A stretch of DNA of 64,000 nucleotides from Chryseobacterium scophthalmum (GTDB lineage Bacteria > Bacteroidota > Bacteroidia > Flavobacteriales > Weeksellaceae), in NCBI RefSeq assembly GCF_900143185.1, contig NZ_FSRQ01000001.1, positions 372,001-436,000 of the forward strand. The letters run 5' to 3'. The notes beneath the pieces were generated by a model, which worked only from the letters and a program-made list of their open reading frames with translations, was not told the DNA's origin and made no database searches. The translations under genes and the position numbers were made by a program. Positions 24,644 to 33,200 of the stretch are shown here, piece by piece (the stretch's first letter is position 1; each line of letters starts with the position of its first letter).

Positions 24644-24691
24644 TTTATTAAACTAGTTAAATGTGTAGGGTTTCTCATCGCCCTAAATTTG
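24644..24691 (+). promoter_or_regulatory. Regulon-1 promoter of the isochorismatase-like gene
   Basis: TTTATTAAACTAGTTAAATG with CTAG at 24653-24656, a 25-bp gap, then CCTAAATTTG at 24682-24691. The downstream TTTGTCATATCAAAAT also resembles the antiporter copy. Start near 24698, about 75 nt before the ATG. Confidence 0.72.
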
Positions 24692-24772
24692 TCATATCAA
24701 AATCAAAGAAATACTTCAGACAGAATTTAATTATCAATAAAAATAAACAACAACATTTAAAAATTAAACATT

Positions 24773-25462
24773 ATGAAAAAGTTAATCTTAACATTCGCAA
24801 CAGTAGTATTATCAGTAACAGCATTCGCTCAGAAACCTGGAAAATCAATGTTGAACCCAACCAACCACGCTTTGGTTTTAATTGACCACGAAGGGCAAAT
24901 GGCATTCGCAACAAAAAGCATCAGTATGGAAGAATTGAGAAACAATGTGGCATTGATTGCAGGCGGCTCAAAAATCTTCAACATTCCGACCGTGGTAACA
25001 ACAGTAGCAGAAAAATCTTTTGCTGGACCCGTTTTCCCGGAAATTTCAGAAGCTTATCCTGAAGCGACAAGTGGATATGTAGACAGAACGACGATGAACA
25101 CTTGGGAAGACTTGAACGCTCACAAAGCAATTACAGGAAAAAACAAAAAGAAGCTAGTTTTGGCTGGTCTTTGGACGAGCGTTTGTATCGTAGGTCCGGC
25201 TTTATCTGCAATTGACGAAGGTTATGAAGTGTATGTGATTACGGATGCTTCAGGTGATATTTCAAAAGAAGCTCACGACCAGGCGGTTACAAGAATGGTT
25301 CAGGGGGGTGTACATCCGATTACCTCAGTTCAGTATGTTCTTGAATTACAGAGAGATTGGTCAAGAAAAGAAACTTATAAACCAGTGAATGATTTAATGA
25401 AAAAATATGGCGGTGCTTACGGATTAGGAATTCAGTACGCTCAGGATATGCTTAAACACTAA
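24773..25462 (+). CDS. Exported isochorismatase-like cysteine hydrolase (YcaC type)
   Basis: 229 residues with a Sec signal peptide (MKKLILTFATVVLSVTAFAQ, cleavage near Ala19-Gln20). The mature part is an isochorismatase-fold hydrolase: LVLIDHEGQM with catalytic Asp38, VLAGLWTSVCIVGPAL with nucleophile Cys138, and GYEVYVITDASGD. The third triad member (Lys) is not securely placed. YcaC-like members hydrolyse amides or nitrile-derived substrates, mostly unknown. Export to the periplasm is notable. It has a regulon-1 promoter and is separated by a terminator from the exported amidohydrolase 68 bp downstream; both may process the same compound. Confidence 0.85.
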   Translation: MKKLILTFATVVLSVTAFAQKPGKSMLNPTNHALVLIDHEGQMAFATKSISMEELRNNVALIAGGSKIFNIPTVVTTVAEKSFAGPVFPEISEAYPEATSGYVDRTTMNTWEDLNAHKAITGKNKKKLVLAGLWTSVCIVGPALSAIDEGYEVYVITDASGDISKEAHDQAVTRMVQGGVHPITSVQYVLELQRDWSRKETYKPVNDLMKKYGGAYGLGIQYAQDMLKH

Positions 25463-25477
25463 TCAAATTTCAACTAT

Positions 25478-25505
25478 GGCAGGTTGAAACCGACCTGCCT
25501 TTTTT
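25478..25505 (+). terminator. Intrinsic terminator between the isochorismatase-like and amidohydrolase genes
   Basis: GGCAGGT (25478-25484) pairs perfectly with ACCTGCC (25493-25499), followed by TTTTTT. It is strong by eye. Since it ends only 25 nt before the amidohydrolase ATG, any read-through expression of that gene would be attenuated here. Confidence 0.85.
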
Positions 25506-25529
25506 CTTCAAACCATTAAAAAGTACATT

Positions 25530-27302
25530 ATGAAACCACTCCATAAATTTTTATTCTCATTCGTCTTAGGTGCCGGATTGTTCAATGCTCAGAAAGCAGA
25601 TTTAATTGTAACCAACGGAAAAATCACCACAATGGATGATAAAAATCCGGAAGTTCAGGCAGTTGCCATTAAGGACAATAAAATTTTCCAAACCGGAACA
25701 AATGCCCAGATTTTAAAACTAAAAGGAAGCTCTACAAAAATCATTGATGCTAAAGGAAATCGAGTGATTCCTGGATTATTTGACAGCCATTTGCACGTCA
25801 TCCGAGGAGGAAGATTTTACAATACAGAACTTCGTTGGGATGGTGTGAAAACTTTGAAAAGAGCTTTGGAAATGTTGAAAGAGCAGGCTCAGAGAACGCC
25901 AAAAGGGCAATTGGTAAGAGTGATTGGTGGCTGGAACGAATATCAGTTTGAAGAAAAAAGACTGCCGACTTTGGCCGAGATCAATGAGGCGACAGGCGAA
26001 GTTCCGGCTTTCGTGATGTATCTCTACGGAAAAGCCTGGTTGAATAAAGCGGGTTTAAAAGAATTAAATATCAACGGTGAAACACCAAATCCGGCTCAAG
26101 GTTTAATTGAAAAAGACAATAATGGAGACCCGACTGGTCTTTTGGTTGCAGAACCTAACGCGTTTATACTGTATTCGACTTTAGCAAAATTACCTGAATT
26201 GTCAGAAGCTGAAAAAGAAAATTCTACACTGCAATATATGACAGAACTGAATCGTCTTGGCGTAACAGCTGTCATGGATGCAGGCGGTGGTTTTCAGAAT
26301 TTCCCTGATGATTACGGAACAACTGATGAATTAAATAAGCAGGGAAAAATCACAGTTCGATTACCTTATTATTTGTTTGCTCAAAAGAAAGGTTCTGAAT
26401 TATCAGATTATACAAAATGGACAGGAATGGTAGACATCGATGACCACGGACACAACAATCACAACGGAATTGATTATCACATAGAAGGAGGTGGCGAAAA
26501 TCTGGTTTCAGACGGTGCTGATTTTGAAAATTTCCTTTTCCCAAGACCTGAATTGCCTGCAACGATGGAGAAAAGTATGAAAGAAGTGGTAAGTCTTTTG
26601 GTGAAAAAAAGATGGCCTTTCAGAATTCATGCAACATATAATGAAAGCATTACAAGATTCTTAAATGTGATTGAAGAAGTGAATAAAGAGACACCTTTGA
26701 ACGGATTGGTTTGGTTTTTCGACCACGCAGAAACGGTTTCTGAAGACAATATGAAACGTATCAAAGCTTTAAACGGCGGTATTGCAGTTCAACACAGAAT
26801 GGCGTATCAAGGTGAAAGTTTCATCCATCGTTACGGAAAAAAAGCAGCTTTGGCTTCTCCGCCTGTTAAAAAAATGCTTGAAATGGGAATTCCTGTCGGA
26901 TTGGGAACAGACGGAACCAGAGTGGCAAGTTATAATCCGTGGGTTGCTTTGTACTGGATCACTTCAGGGAAAACTTTGGGCGGAACTCAGGTAATGGCAA
27001 AAGAAAATGCTTTGGACAGAAAAACAGCTTTATCACTTTCTACTTTTGGAGGATATGAATTGATAAAGGATTATGAAAAAGGAAAAATCAAAAAAGGATA
27101 TTTCGCAGACCTTACGATTTTGGATAAAGATTATTTCAGTGTTGATGAAGAACAAATCAAAGATATTACTTCCAAATTAACCATCGTTGACGGAAAAGTA
27201 GTCTACGGAGACGAAACTTACAAAAATGTTGCTCCGGCTTCACTTCCTGTACTTCCTGAATGGTCTCCTGTAAAACATTACGGCGGATATCAGACAAAGT
27301 AA
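25530..27302 (+). CDS. Exported amidohydrolase (YtcJ-like, Amidohydro_3)
   Basis: 590 residues with a signal peptide ending near AGLFNAQ. ADLIVTNGKITTMD opens the small beta domain. Metal-binding segments are FDSHLHVIRGG (HxH, about 86-92), IHATYNES, WFFDHAE and GLGTDGTRVASYNPW (the late Asp). This is the amidohydrolase_3/YtcJ family of long metal-dependent amidases; substrates are mostly unknown. Here the protein is predicted periplasmic or lipid-free secreted. It follows the isochorismatase-like gene and precedes a porin, suggesting uptake and periplasmic processing of an amide or cyclic compound. Confidence 0.87.
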   Translation: MKPLHKFLFSFVLGAGLFNAQKADLIVTNGKITTMDDKNPEVQAVAIKDNKIFQTGTNAQILKLKGSSTKIIDAKGNRVIPGLFDSHLHVIRGGRFYNTELRWDGVKTLKRALEMLKEQAQRTPKGQLVRVIGGWNEYQFEEKRLPTLAEINEATGEVPAFVMYLYGKAWLNKAGLKELNINGETPNPAQGLIEKDNNGDPTGLLVAEPNAFILYSTLAKLPELSEAEKENSTLQYMTELNRLGVTAVMDAGGGFQNFPDDYGTTDELNKQGKITVRLPYYLFAQKKGSELSDYTKWTGMVDIDDHGHNNHNGIDYHIEGGGENLVSDGADFENFLFPRPELPATMEKSMKEVVSLLVKKRWPFRIHATYNESITRFLNVIEEVNKETPLNGLVWFFDHAETVSEDNMKRIKALNGGIAVQHRMAYQGESFIHRYGKKAALASPPVKKMLEMGIPVGLGTDGTRVASYNPWVALYWITSGKTLGGTQVMAKENALDRKTALSLSTFGGYELIKDYEKGKIKKGYFADLTILDKDYFSVDEEQIKDITSKLTIVDGKVVYGDETYKNVAPASLPVLPEWSPVKHYGGYQTK

Positions 27303-27332
27303 CTAAGATTTAAACCCAATAATTTCGCAAAA

Positions 27333-27391
27333 AATTCCCCTCCATTGGAGGGGTGGCGAAATTCAAAGAATTTTTGACGGGGTGGTTTATA
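27333..27391. repeat. Repeat R4, copy 2
   Basis: AATTCCCCTCCATTGGAGGGG, then GTGGCGAAATTC..., ending TTTTTGACGGGGTGGTTTATA. It is a direct-orientation copy of 23358-23416 of the same length with a few substitutions. It lies between the amidohydrolase and porin genes. The CCCCTCC/GGAGGGG arms form a small stable hairpin. Confidence 0.75.
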
Positions 27392-27441
27392 ACTGACAAT
27401 CAAAATAACTCAATACACTACCGAAAACTCAAACCTAAACA

Positions 27442-28812
27442 ATGAAAAAGTTAACTCTAATATTATTTATCGCACAGATTTTTCTTTCGGTAAATATCTC
27501 CGCACAATTTAAACTGATGAGGTTTGATGAAAATTATACATCTTATCAGGATTCAACAAAAACATTGTATAATTCATTGAAATATATTCCGCTTTCTGAA
27601 AATGATAACAATAAATATTTATCGTTAGGCGGAGAAGCGAGAGCAGAGTTTGTAGAATTTAATAATGAAGACTGGGGAAGATTGGGAATCGGAAGCAATC
27701 CGTTTTTTATCCAGAGATATACGGTTCACGCAGATTTGCATTTAGGTTCACGAGTGAGAGTTTTCGGACAATTGAGAAGTGCGTGGGAAAACGGAAGAAA
27801 GAATGGGCCAAGACCGATCGACGAAGATCATCTGAATGTTCAGAATCTTTTTGTAGATGTGGATGCTATCAAAAATGAAAAAGAAAAGCTGACCGTTCGT
27901 GCAGGAAGACAAGAGTTGGATTACGGAAGCGGAAGATTGATTTCAGTTCGTGAAGGTCCAAACTTGAGACTTTATTTTGATGGATTGAAATTGATGTATC
28001 AAAGAGGGAATTTCAAATCGGATGCATTTATGATGATGACTAGTGAAATCAATACTGGAGTGTTTGACAATAAGTTCTCAAAATCGATTAATCTTTGGGG
28101 AAGTTATAACACTTTGATCCTTCCGAAAAGTGGAAATTTAGAATTCTATTATCTGGGAATTCACAGAAAAGAAACCCGTTTTGAAGACGGAACAGGAGAC
28201 GAGAGAAGACATACTTTGGGCGGAAGATTTTACAGATATGGCAGCGGTTTTATTTACAATTTTGAAGGAGCTTATCAGTTTGGAAACTTCAATAATAGTA
28301 CAATAAGTGCTTGGACAGCTTCTGCAGACATCGGTTATCTATTCGAAAATGTGAAAGGAAAACCGACCATCAATCTTCGCAATGATTATATTTCAGGAGA
28401 TAAAAATAAAGGTGATGGGAAATTGGGAACTTTCAATCCGCTTTATCCGAAAGGGGGGTATTTTGGATTCAATCCGCAAATTGGACCTGTGAATTTAATT
28501 GACATTCATCCTTATGCAACCGTGGATTTAAACAGCAAAATGACGGTTCAGGCAGATGTGGTTTTCAACTGGAGATATTCTTTACAGGATGGCGTTTACA
28601 GACCGAGCGGATCTTTGAATCTGACTTCAATGAATTCTAAAAAGAGATACATCGGGACAGCTTTTTTAGGAAGCTTTAATTATAAGATCAATAAATTTTT
28701 CATTTTTAATACAGGAATTCAATATTTTAAAACCGGTGAGTTTGTAGATGATATTATTGAAAATGACAAAAACGGACTTTTTATTAATTCAAGAGTTGTT
28801 TTCAAGTTTTAA
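27442..28812 (+). CDS. Alginate-export-type outer membrane porin
   Basis: 456 residues with a signal peptide (MKKLTLILFIAQIFLSVNISAQ). The rest is beta-strand-rich with the family-typical YLSLGGEARAEFVEF, FIQRYTVHADLHLG, RVFGQLRSAWENG, LTVRAGRQELDYGSGRLIS and EGPNLRLYFDGLKLMY segments of the alginate_exp (AlgE-like) barrel. It ends in ...SRVVFKF, an aromatic C-terminus usual for outer-membrane barrels. It forms a channel for small anionic or hydrophobic solutes. Placed behind the exported amidohydrolase, it may admit that enzyme's substrate. No AlgG/AlgK-type export genes are near, so alginate export is not implied. Confidence 0.85.
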   Translation: MKKLTLILFIAQIFLSVNISAQFKLMRFDENYTSYQDSTKTLYNSLKYIPLSENDNNKYLSLGGEARAEFVEFNNEDWGRLGIGSNPFFIQRYTVHADLHLGSRVRVFGQLRSAWENGRKNGPRPIDEDHLNVQNLFVDVDAIKNEKEKLTVRAGRQELDYGSGRLISVREGPNLRLYFDGLKLMYQRGNFKSDAFMMMTSEINTGVFDNKFSKSINLWGSYNTLILPKSGNLEFYYLGIHRKETRFEDGTGDERRHTLGGRFYRYGSGFIYNFEGAYQFGNFNNSTISAWTASADIGYLFENVKGKPTINLRNDYISGDKNKGDGKLGTFNPLYPKGGYFGFNPQIGPVNLIDIHPYATVDLNSKMTVQADVVFNWRYSLQDGVYRPSGSLNLTSMNSKKRYIGTAFLGSFNYKINKFFIFNTGIQYFKTGEFVDDIIENDKNGLFINSRVVFKF

Positions 28813-29029
28813 GTCAAACATGAATGACACTAACTTTTACACAAAAATCACGAATATATTATTAGTGAAATTAGTGAAAAATATTTGAGCAATTTGTATT
28901 TTTAATATCCCACATCAATGCCAGAATCTATTTCTGAAACTACCTTTGAATAACATTAAAACAAAAATAAATTAACAAAATTATCATCAGCCCACAGCAA
29001 ACTGCTAAAGCTAAAAAACAAAAAAGATT

Positions 29030-29776
29030 ATGAAAAACATCGTTAAAAATATAGTAAGCAAATCATTATTAATCGCAGGATTAGCATTTTCAACCCTGAT
29101 ATTTGCGCAAACCACTACAACTAAAGCCAATGCATCTTCAAAAACCACAGCAATCGGAACATCCAAAAACTGGGGTTCAGTGGACGGAATTTCTATGATT
29201 GGTTTGGTTCAGGGACCATCTTCCGCCGACGCTCAACTGCAGGTTGTCTGTGTTTTTGAATATACAGATAACGACACCCACAGCGCGCAGGCATTGCCCG
29301 CCAACTTAAACGGATTAGTTCATTTGGATGAAGCTTTAAAGGGTGAGTTTACCAAAATCAGACAGTCGGGACAGTTCAAAGGACATTCTTTGGAAACCTT
29401 ATTGATTATGCCTCCCGCTGGTTCTATGTCAGCGAAAAAACTGTTGCTAATTGGTTTGGGTGACCGTAACAATTTCACCCCAGAACTGATGACTTCCGTA
29501 GCAGAAGTGGCTACCAGAGAAGCTTTGAGATTAGGGGTGACAAACTTTGCCTTTGCAAGCGACCTGAAAGATGCAGGAATTGATTCTCCAACTGCTCTGG
29601 TTGCAGGAAATGTGGTAAAAGGTGTTGTCTTGGCTAATCGTTCAGAAATTTATTTGAGAGAACATAACCTTTCTAAAACAAAAAAACTGGAAAAAGTATA
29701 TCTGCTGGCTGGTCCGTCTTTCTTTGAAGTTGCAGGTGGCGGAATTCAGGCTGCGATTGCGGAAGTTAAGAAGTGA
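29030..29776 (+). CDS. Exported protein with a peptidase M17 N-terminal (macro-like) domain only
   Basis: 248 residues with a signal peptide ending near STLIFAQ. A low-complexity TTTTKANASSKTT stretch follows. The segment from about 85 to 240 (LVHLDEALKGEFTKIRQSG in parts, LLIMPPAGSMSAKKLLLIGLG, ATREALRLGVTNFAFASDL, VKGVVLANRSE) matches the N-terminal domain of leucyl aminopeptidase M17. The catalytic C-terminal domain with its two-metal site is absent and the ORF ends naturally. So it is not a peptidase; it may bind a nucleotide-like or peptide ligand in the periplasm. It is the last gene of the island. Confidence 0.75.
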   Translation: MKNIVKNIVSKSLLIAGLAFSTLIFAQTTTTKANASSKTTAIGTSKNWGSVDGISMIGLVQGPSSADAQLQVVCVFEYTDNDTHSAQALPANLNGLVHLDEALKGEFTKIRQSGQFKGHSLETLLIMPPAGSMSAKKLLLIGLGDRNNFTPELMTSVAEVATREALRLGVTNFAFASDLKDAGIDSPTALVAGNVVKGVVLANRSEIYLREHNLSKTKKLEKVYLLAGPSFFEVAGGGIQAAIAEVKK

Positions 29777-29946
29777 TAGTTTTATTAAATAAATTTATGG
29801 CGCTCCTTTCAGAAATTTTAAGCTGGACTATTCTGACATTAAAAATTAAAAAAATGGCTCTATTTGAATAAAATTAAGTCATTTGGCTTTGTGTGACTTA
29901 AGATGATGATAATCTTAAAACATATTAATCAATTGGCTTTTTTAAT

Positions 29947-30010
29947 GTAAAGTTTTTCTAAAATGTATGATTTATCAGTTTTTTCATTGAAGAGGCAAAA
30001 TGAGTCGATG
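29947..30010 (-). promoter_or_regulatory. Orphan regulon-2-like promoter copy
   Basis: On the minus strand ATCGACTCATTTTGCC and CTTCAATGAAAAAACTG resemble the regulon-2 operator, and AAACTTTACATT resembles the -7-like box. The spacing is 38 bp rather than 40. It points away from the hybrid kinase and towards 29777-29940, where no ORF is found, so the gene it served may be lost. The 29777-30201 gap holds nothing else clear, apart from a GATTTGTATCATTTTATT stretch resembling a decayed regulon-1 promoter tail near 30055. Confidence 0.45.
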
Positions 30011-30201
30011 AAAGCAGATGTTATTTTATAATCTATAAACTTCAGAGCAAGATTTGTATCATTTTATTAATGCTTTTAAATAAGTAGGGATTATTATGTT
30101 TGTAAGCTTATAATTGTATTTTTAAATAAACTTTAATAAAAAGTTATTTGTATAAATATTATAATGATATTTATTTATTTTTAAATAATTTTGCCGCTAA
30201 T

Positions 30202-33200
30202 ATGATGAAGAATATCCTTCCTGATAATGAGATAGAAAGATTGAAAAAATTAGAATTTTTTGATCTTCTGAACTTAGGCAAAGATCCTCAATTTGATGTT
30301 TTTGCAGAAACGGCATGCCTTATAGCCGATTGTCCTGCTTCTTTAATTGCAATCATGGAAAGCGAGACGCAGACCATCCAAAGCTGTATAGGCCTTGAAA
30401 TCGATTCTGTAGCGCGCGAGAATACGGTTTGCCAGTATTCGATAGCAAGCGGAGAGGTTGTGATTATTAATGATACGCTTTTGGATGACAGATCCAAGGA
30501 TAATCCACTCATTTTGGAAGGAGGGATACGATTTTATGTAGGCATACCATTTATTGATGACGAAGGTTTTGCATTAGGAACAATCTGTGTGATTGATTAT
30601 AAGCCCAGAACTATTATAGAGAGTCAGATTACAGCACTCAAAAAGCTTGCAGATGTAATTTCTAAACTTCTAACGGCAAAGAGAAAGACCGTTTATGCAG
30701 AATATTTTCAGCAACTTTTCAATATATCCAATAATCTGATCTGTGTTTTGGATGACGAATTGAAGTTTAAAGATTTCAATCCGGTGGTCGAAAAAATATT
30801 TTCGTTAAAGAAAGAAGAAGCGATTGGGCTTGGTTTTAACCAGGTTTTCGGAGAAGGTAATAACAACCTTTCAAAGTTTAAAGATCTTTCGGAGAATAAC
30901 CAGGAAGTATCTTTTACTACTTCTACTGTAACTGAAGATGGAAGTTCTGTGATTGTAGAGTGGCTGTTAAAATCCAATCAGGAACTTTCGGAAATTTTCT
31001 GCTTCGGAATCAACATTACAGCACAGACGGAAGAAAAACGTCAGTTGGAAAGCTCAGAGAGACGTTTCAGGAGTTTCTTTGAAAACGCCATCGGTTTGAT
31101 GAGTATGCATGATATGGAGGGTAACATTATCTCTGTTAACGAAAAAGGTAGAGAAACGCTTCATTATTCTATAGATGAGGTGAAAAATTTAAATCTTAGA
31201 GATCTTGTTCCTGAGCATAATTGGCCATCTTTAAACCAGTATCTTGATAGGATTAATAAAAACAAGGAGGATTTCGGAACAATGATTCTTAAAGCAAAGA
31301 ATGGGGTAGAGCAGATCTGGATGTACCACAATGTTGTTGAGATAGATGAAGAAGGGAAGCCTTATGTAATAAGCACGGCATTGAACGTCACCGAAAGGAT
31401 GACTTTAGAGAAAGATCTAATTCAGACAAAAAAAATGCTGGAGCAGACAAGTTCTGTAGCTCAAGTAGGTGGTTGGGAGGTAAATTTGAAAAAAGATACG
31501 GTATTCTGGTCTCAAAGTACCAAAGAAATTCATAAGATAAGCAACGATTTTCAGCCTAATTTAGAAAATGCCATTGGTTTTTATAAAGAAGATAGCAGAG
31601 AAAGAGTTAAATTTTTATTCAACAGAGCGGTAACAGAGGGAGTTCCGTATGATGATGAATTTCAGCTCGTGCGTAATGATGGGGTTACGATTTGGGTAAG
31701 GGTAAAAGGAATTCCGGAATTTGAAAATGGCGTTTGCAACAGGGTTTATGGGATCATTCAGGATATTGATGTATTCAAAAATATGTTCCTCGATATTGCT
31801 AAAAAAGAAGCAATGATGCAATCCTTCGTAACGTATGTTCCGGTTGCCGTGGCGATGTTTGATAAAGATCTTAATTATATTTCTGTAAGCAGCAGATGGA
31901 GAGGAGAATTCAAAATGGATGAGGCAGATATTATCGGAAAGAATCTTTTTGTAGTATCACCAAACATTCCTGAAGAACGAAAAGAAATTTATCTTGCTGC
32001 TTTGCAAGGTAAAACTTATATAAATGAAGATTTTGCGATTAGTGTTGATGGCAAAGAAGAAATTCAGCATTTCGACCTTAAGGTGGGTCCATGGTATCTT
32101 TCAGATAATGAAATTGGAGGGGTGATTGTCTCTGTAAAAAATATTACCAATTCTGTACATACCAATGAAGAACTTAAAAATGCAAAAAAAATGGCTGATA
32201 TTGCAAGCAAGGCAAAATCAGAGTTTCTTGCTAACATGAGTCATGAAATACGCACACCTCTCAATGGAGTGATTGGGTTTTCTGATCTTCTTTTGAAAAC
32301 TCCTCTTAATGATATTCAGACTCAGTATCTTAATTATATTAATGAATCTGGGGAAAACCTCTTAAACATTATTAATGATATTCTGGATTTTTCTAAAATA
32401 GAATCTGGTAAAATGGAGCTTCTGATAGAAAAAAGTGATGTTTATGACATGGTAAGTCAGGTTATTAATGTGATTCTGTATCAGTCTCAGAAAAAAAATA
32501 TTGAACTTCTTCTTAATATTGAGCAAGGACTTCCAAAAACGTTATTACTTGATGAATCCCGATTAAAGCAAATCCTTATCAATCTCTTAGGAAATGCAGT
32601 AAAATTCACAGGAGAAGGCGAAATTGAGCTGAAAGTAGAAAAACTCCGCATGGATGATAGCAATATTGCTCTTCGATTTTCTGTAAGAGATACGGGAATT
32701 GGCATACCTATCGAAAAGCAGAAACATATTTTTGATGCTTTCACTCAGGAAAACAGTTCTATCAGTAAGCGTTACGGAGGAACCGGTCTAGGTCTTACCA
32801 TTTCAAACAATATTCTTGGATATATGGGAAGTCATTTATCGCTGATCAGTACTCCTGAAAAAGGTTCTGTGTTTTTCTTCGACATTGAAATTCCTTATGA
32901 AATATCTGAATTGAAAGAAGATGACGATCTCGCTATAAAAAAAGTGCTTGTAGTGGATGATAATGAAGCAAACAGAATCATTCTTCAACACATGCTTACC
33001 TATAAAAATATAGAATCTACACTGGCTGCTAACGGGATGGAAGCCTTACAAATATTGCTGAAAGGTGAACATTTTGATGTTATATTGATGGATTATCACA
33101 TGCCGATAATTTCCGGTTTGGAAACTATTGACAAGATTAAACAGTTATTTAATGAACGGAATGAAACTTCACCATTGGTAATTCTTCATACTTCTTCAGA

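Noticed and set aside
27442..28812. Possible alginate biosynthesis cluster
   Set aside because: Only the AlgE-like barrel is present; no alginate polymerase, epimerase or lyase genes lie nearby.
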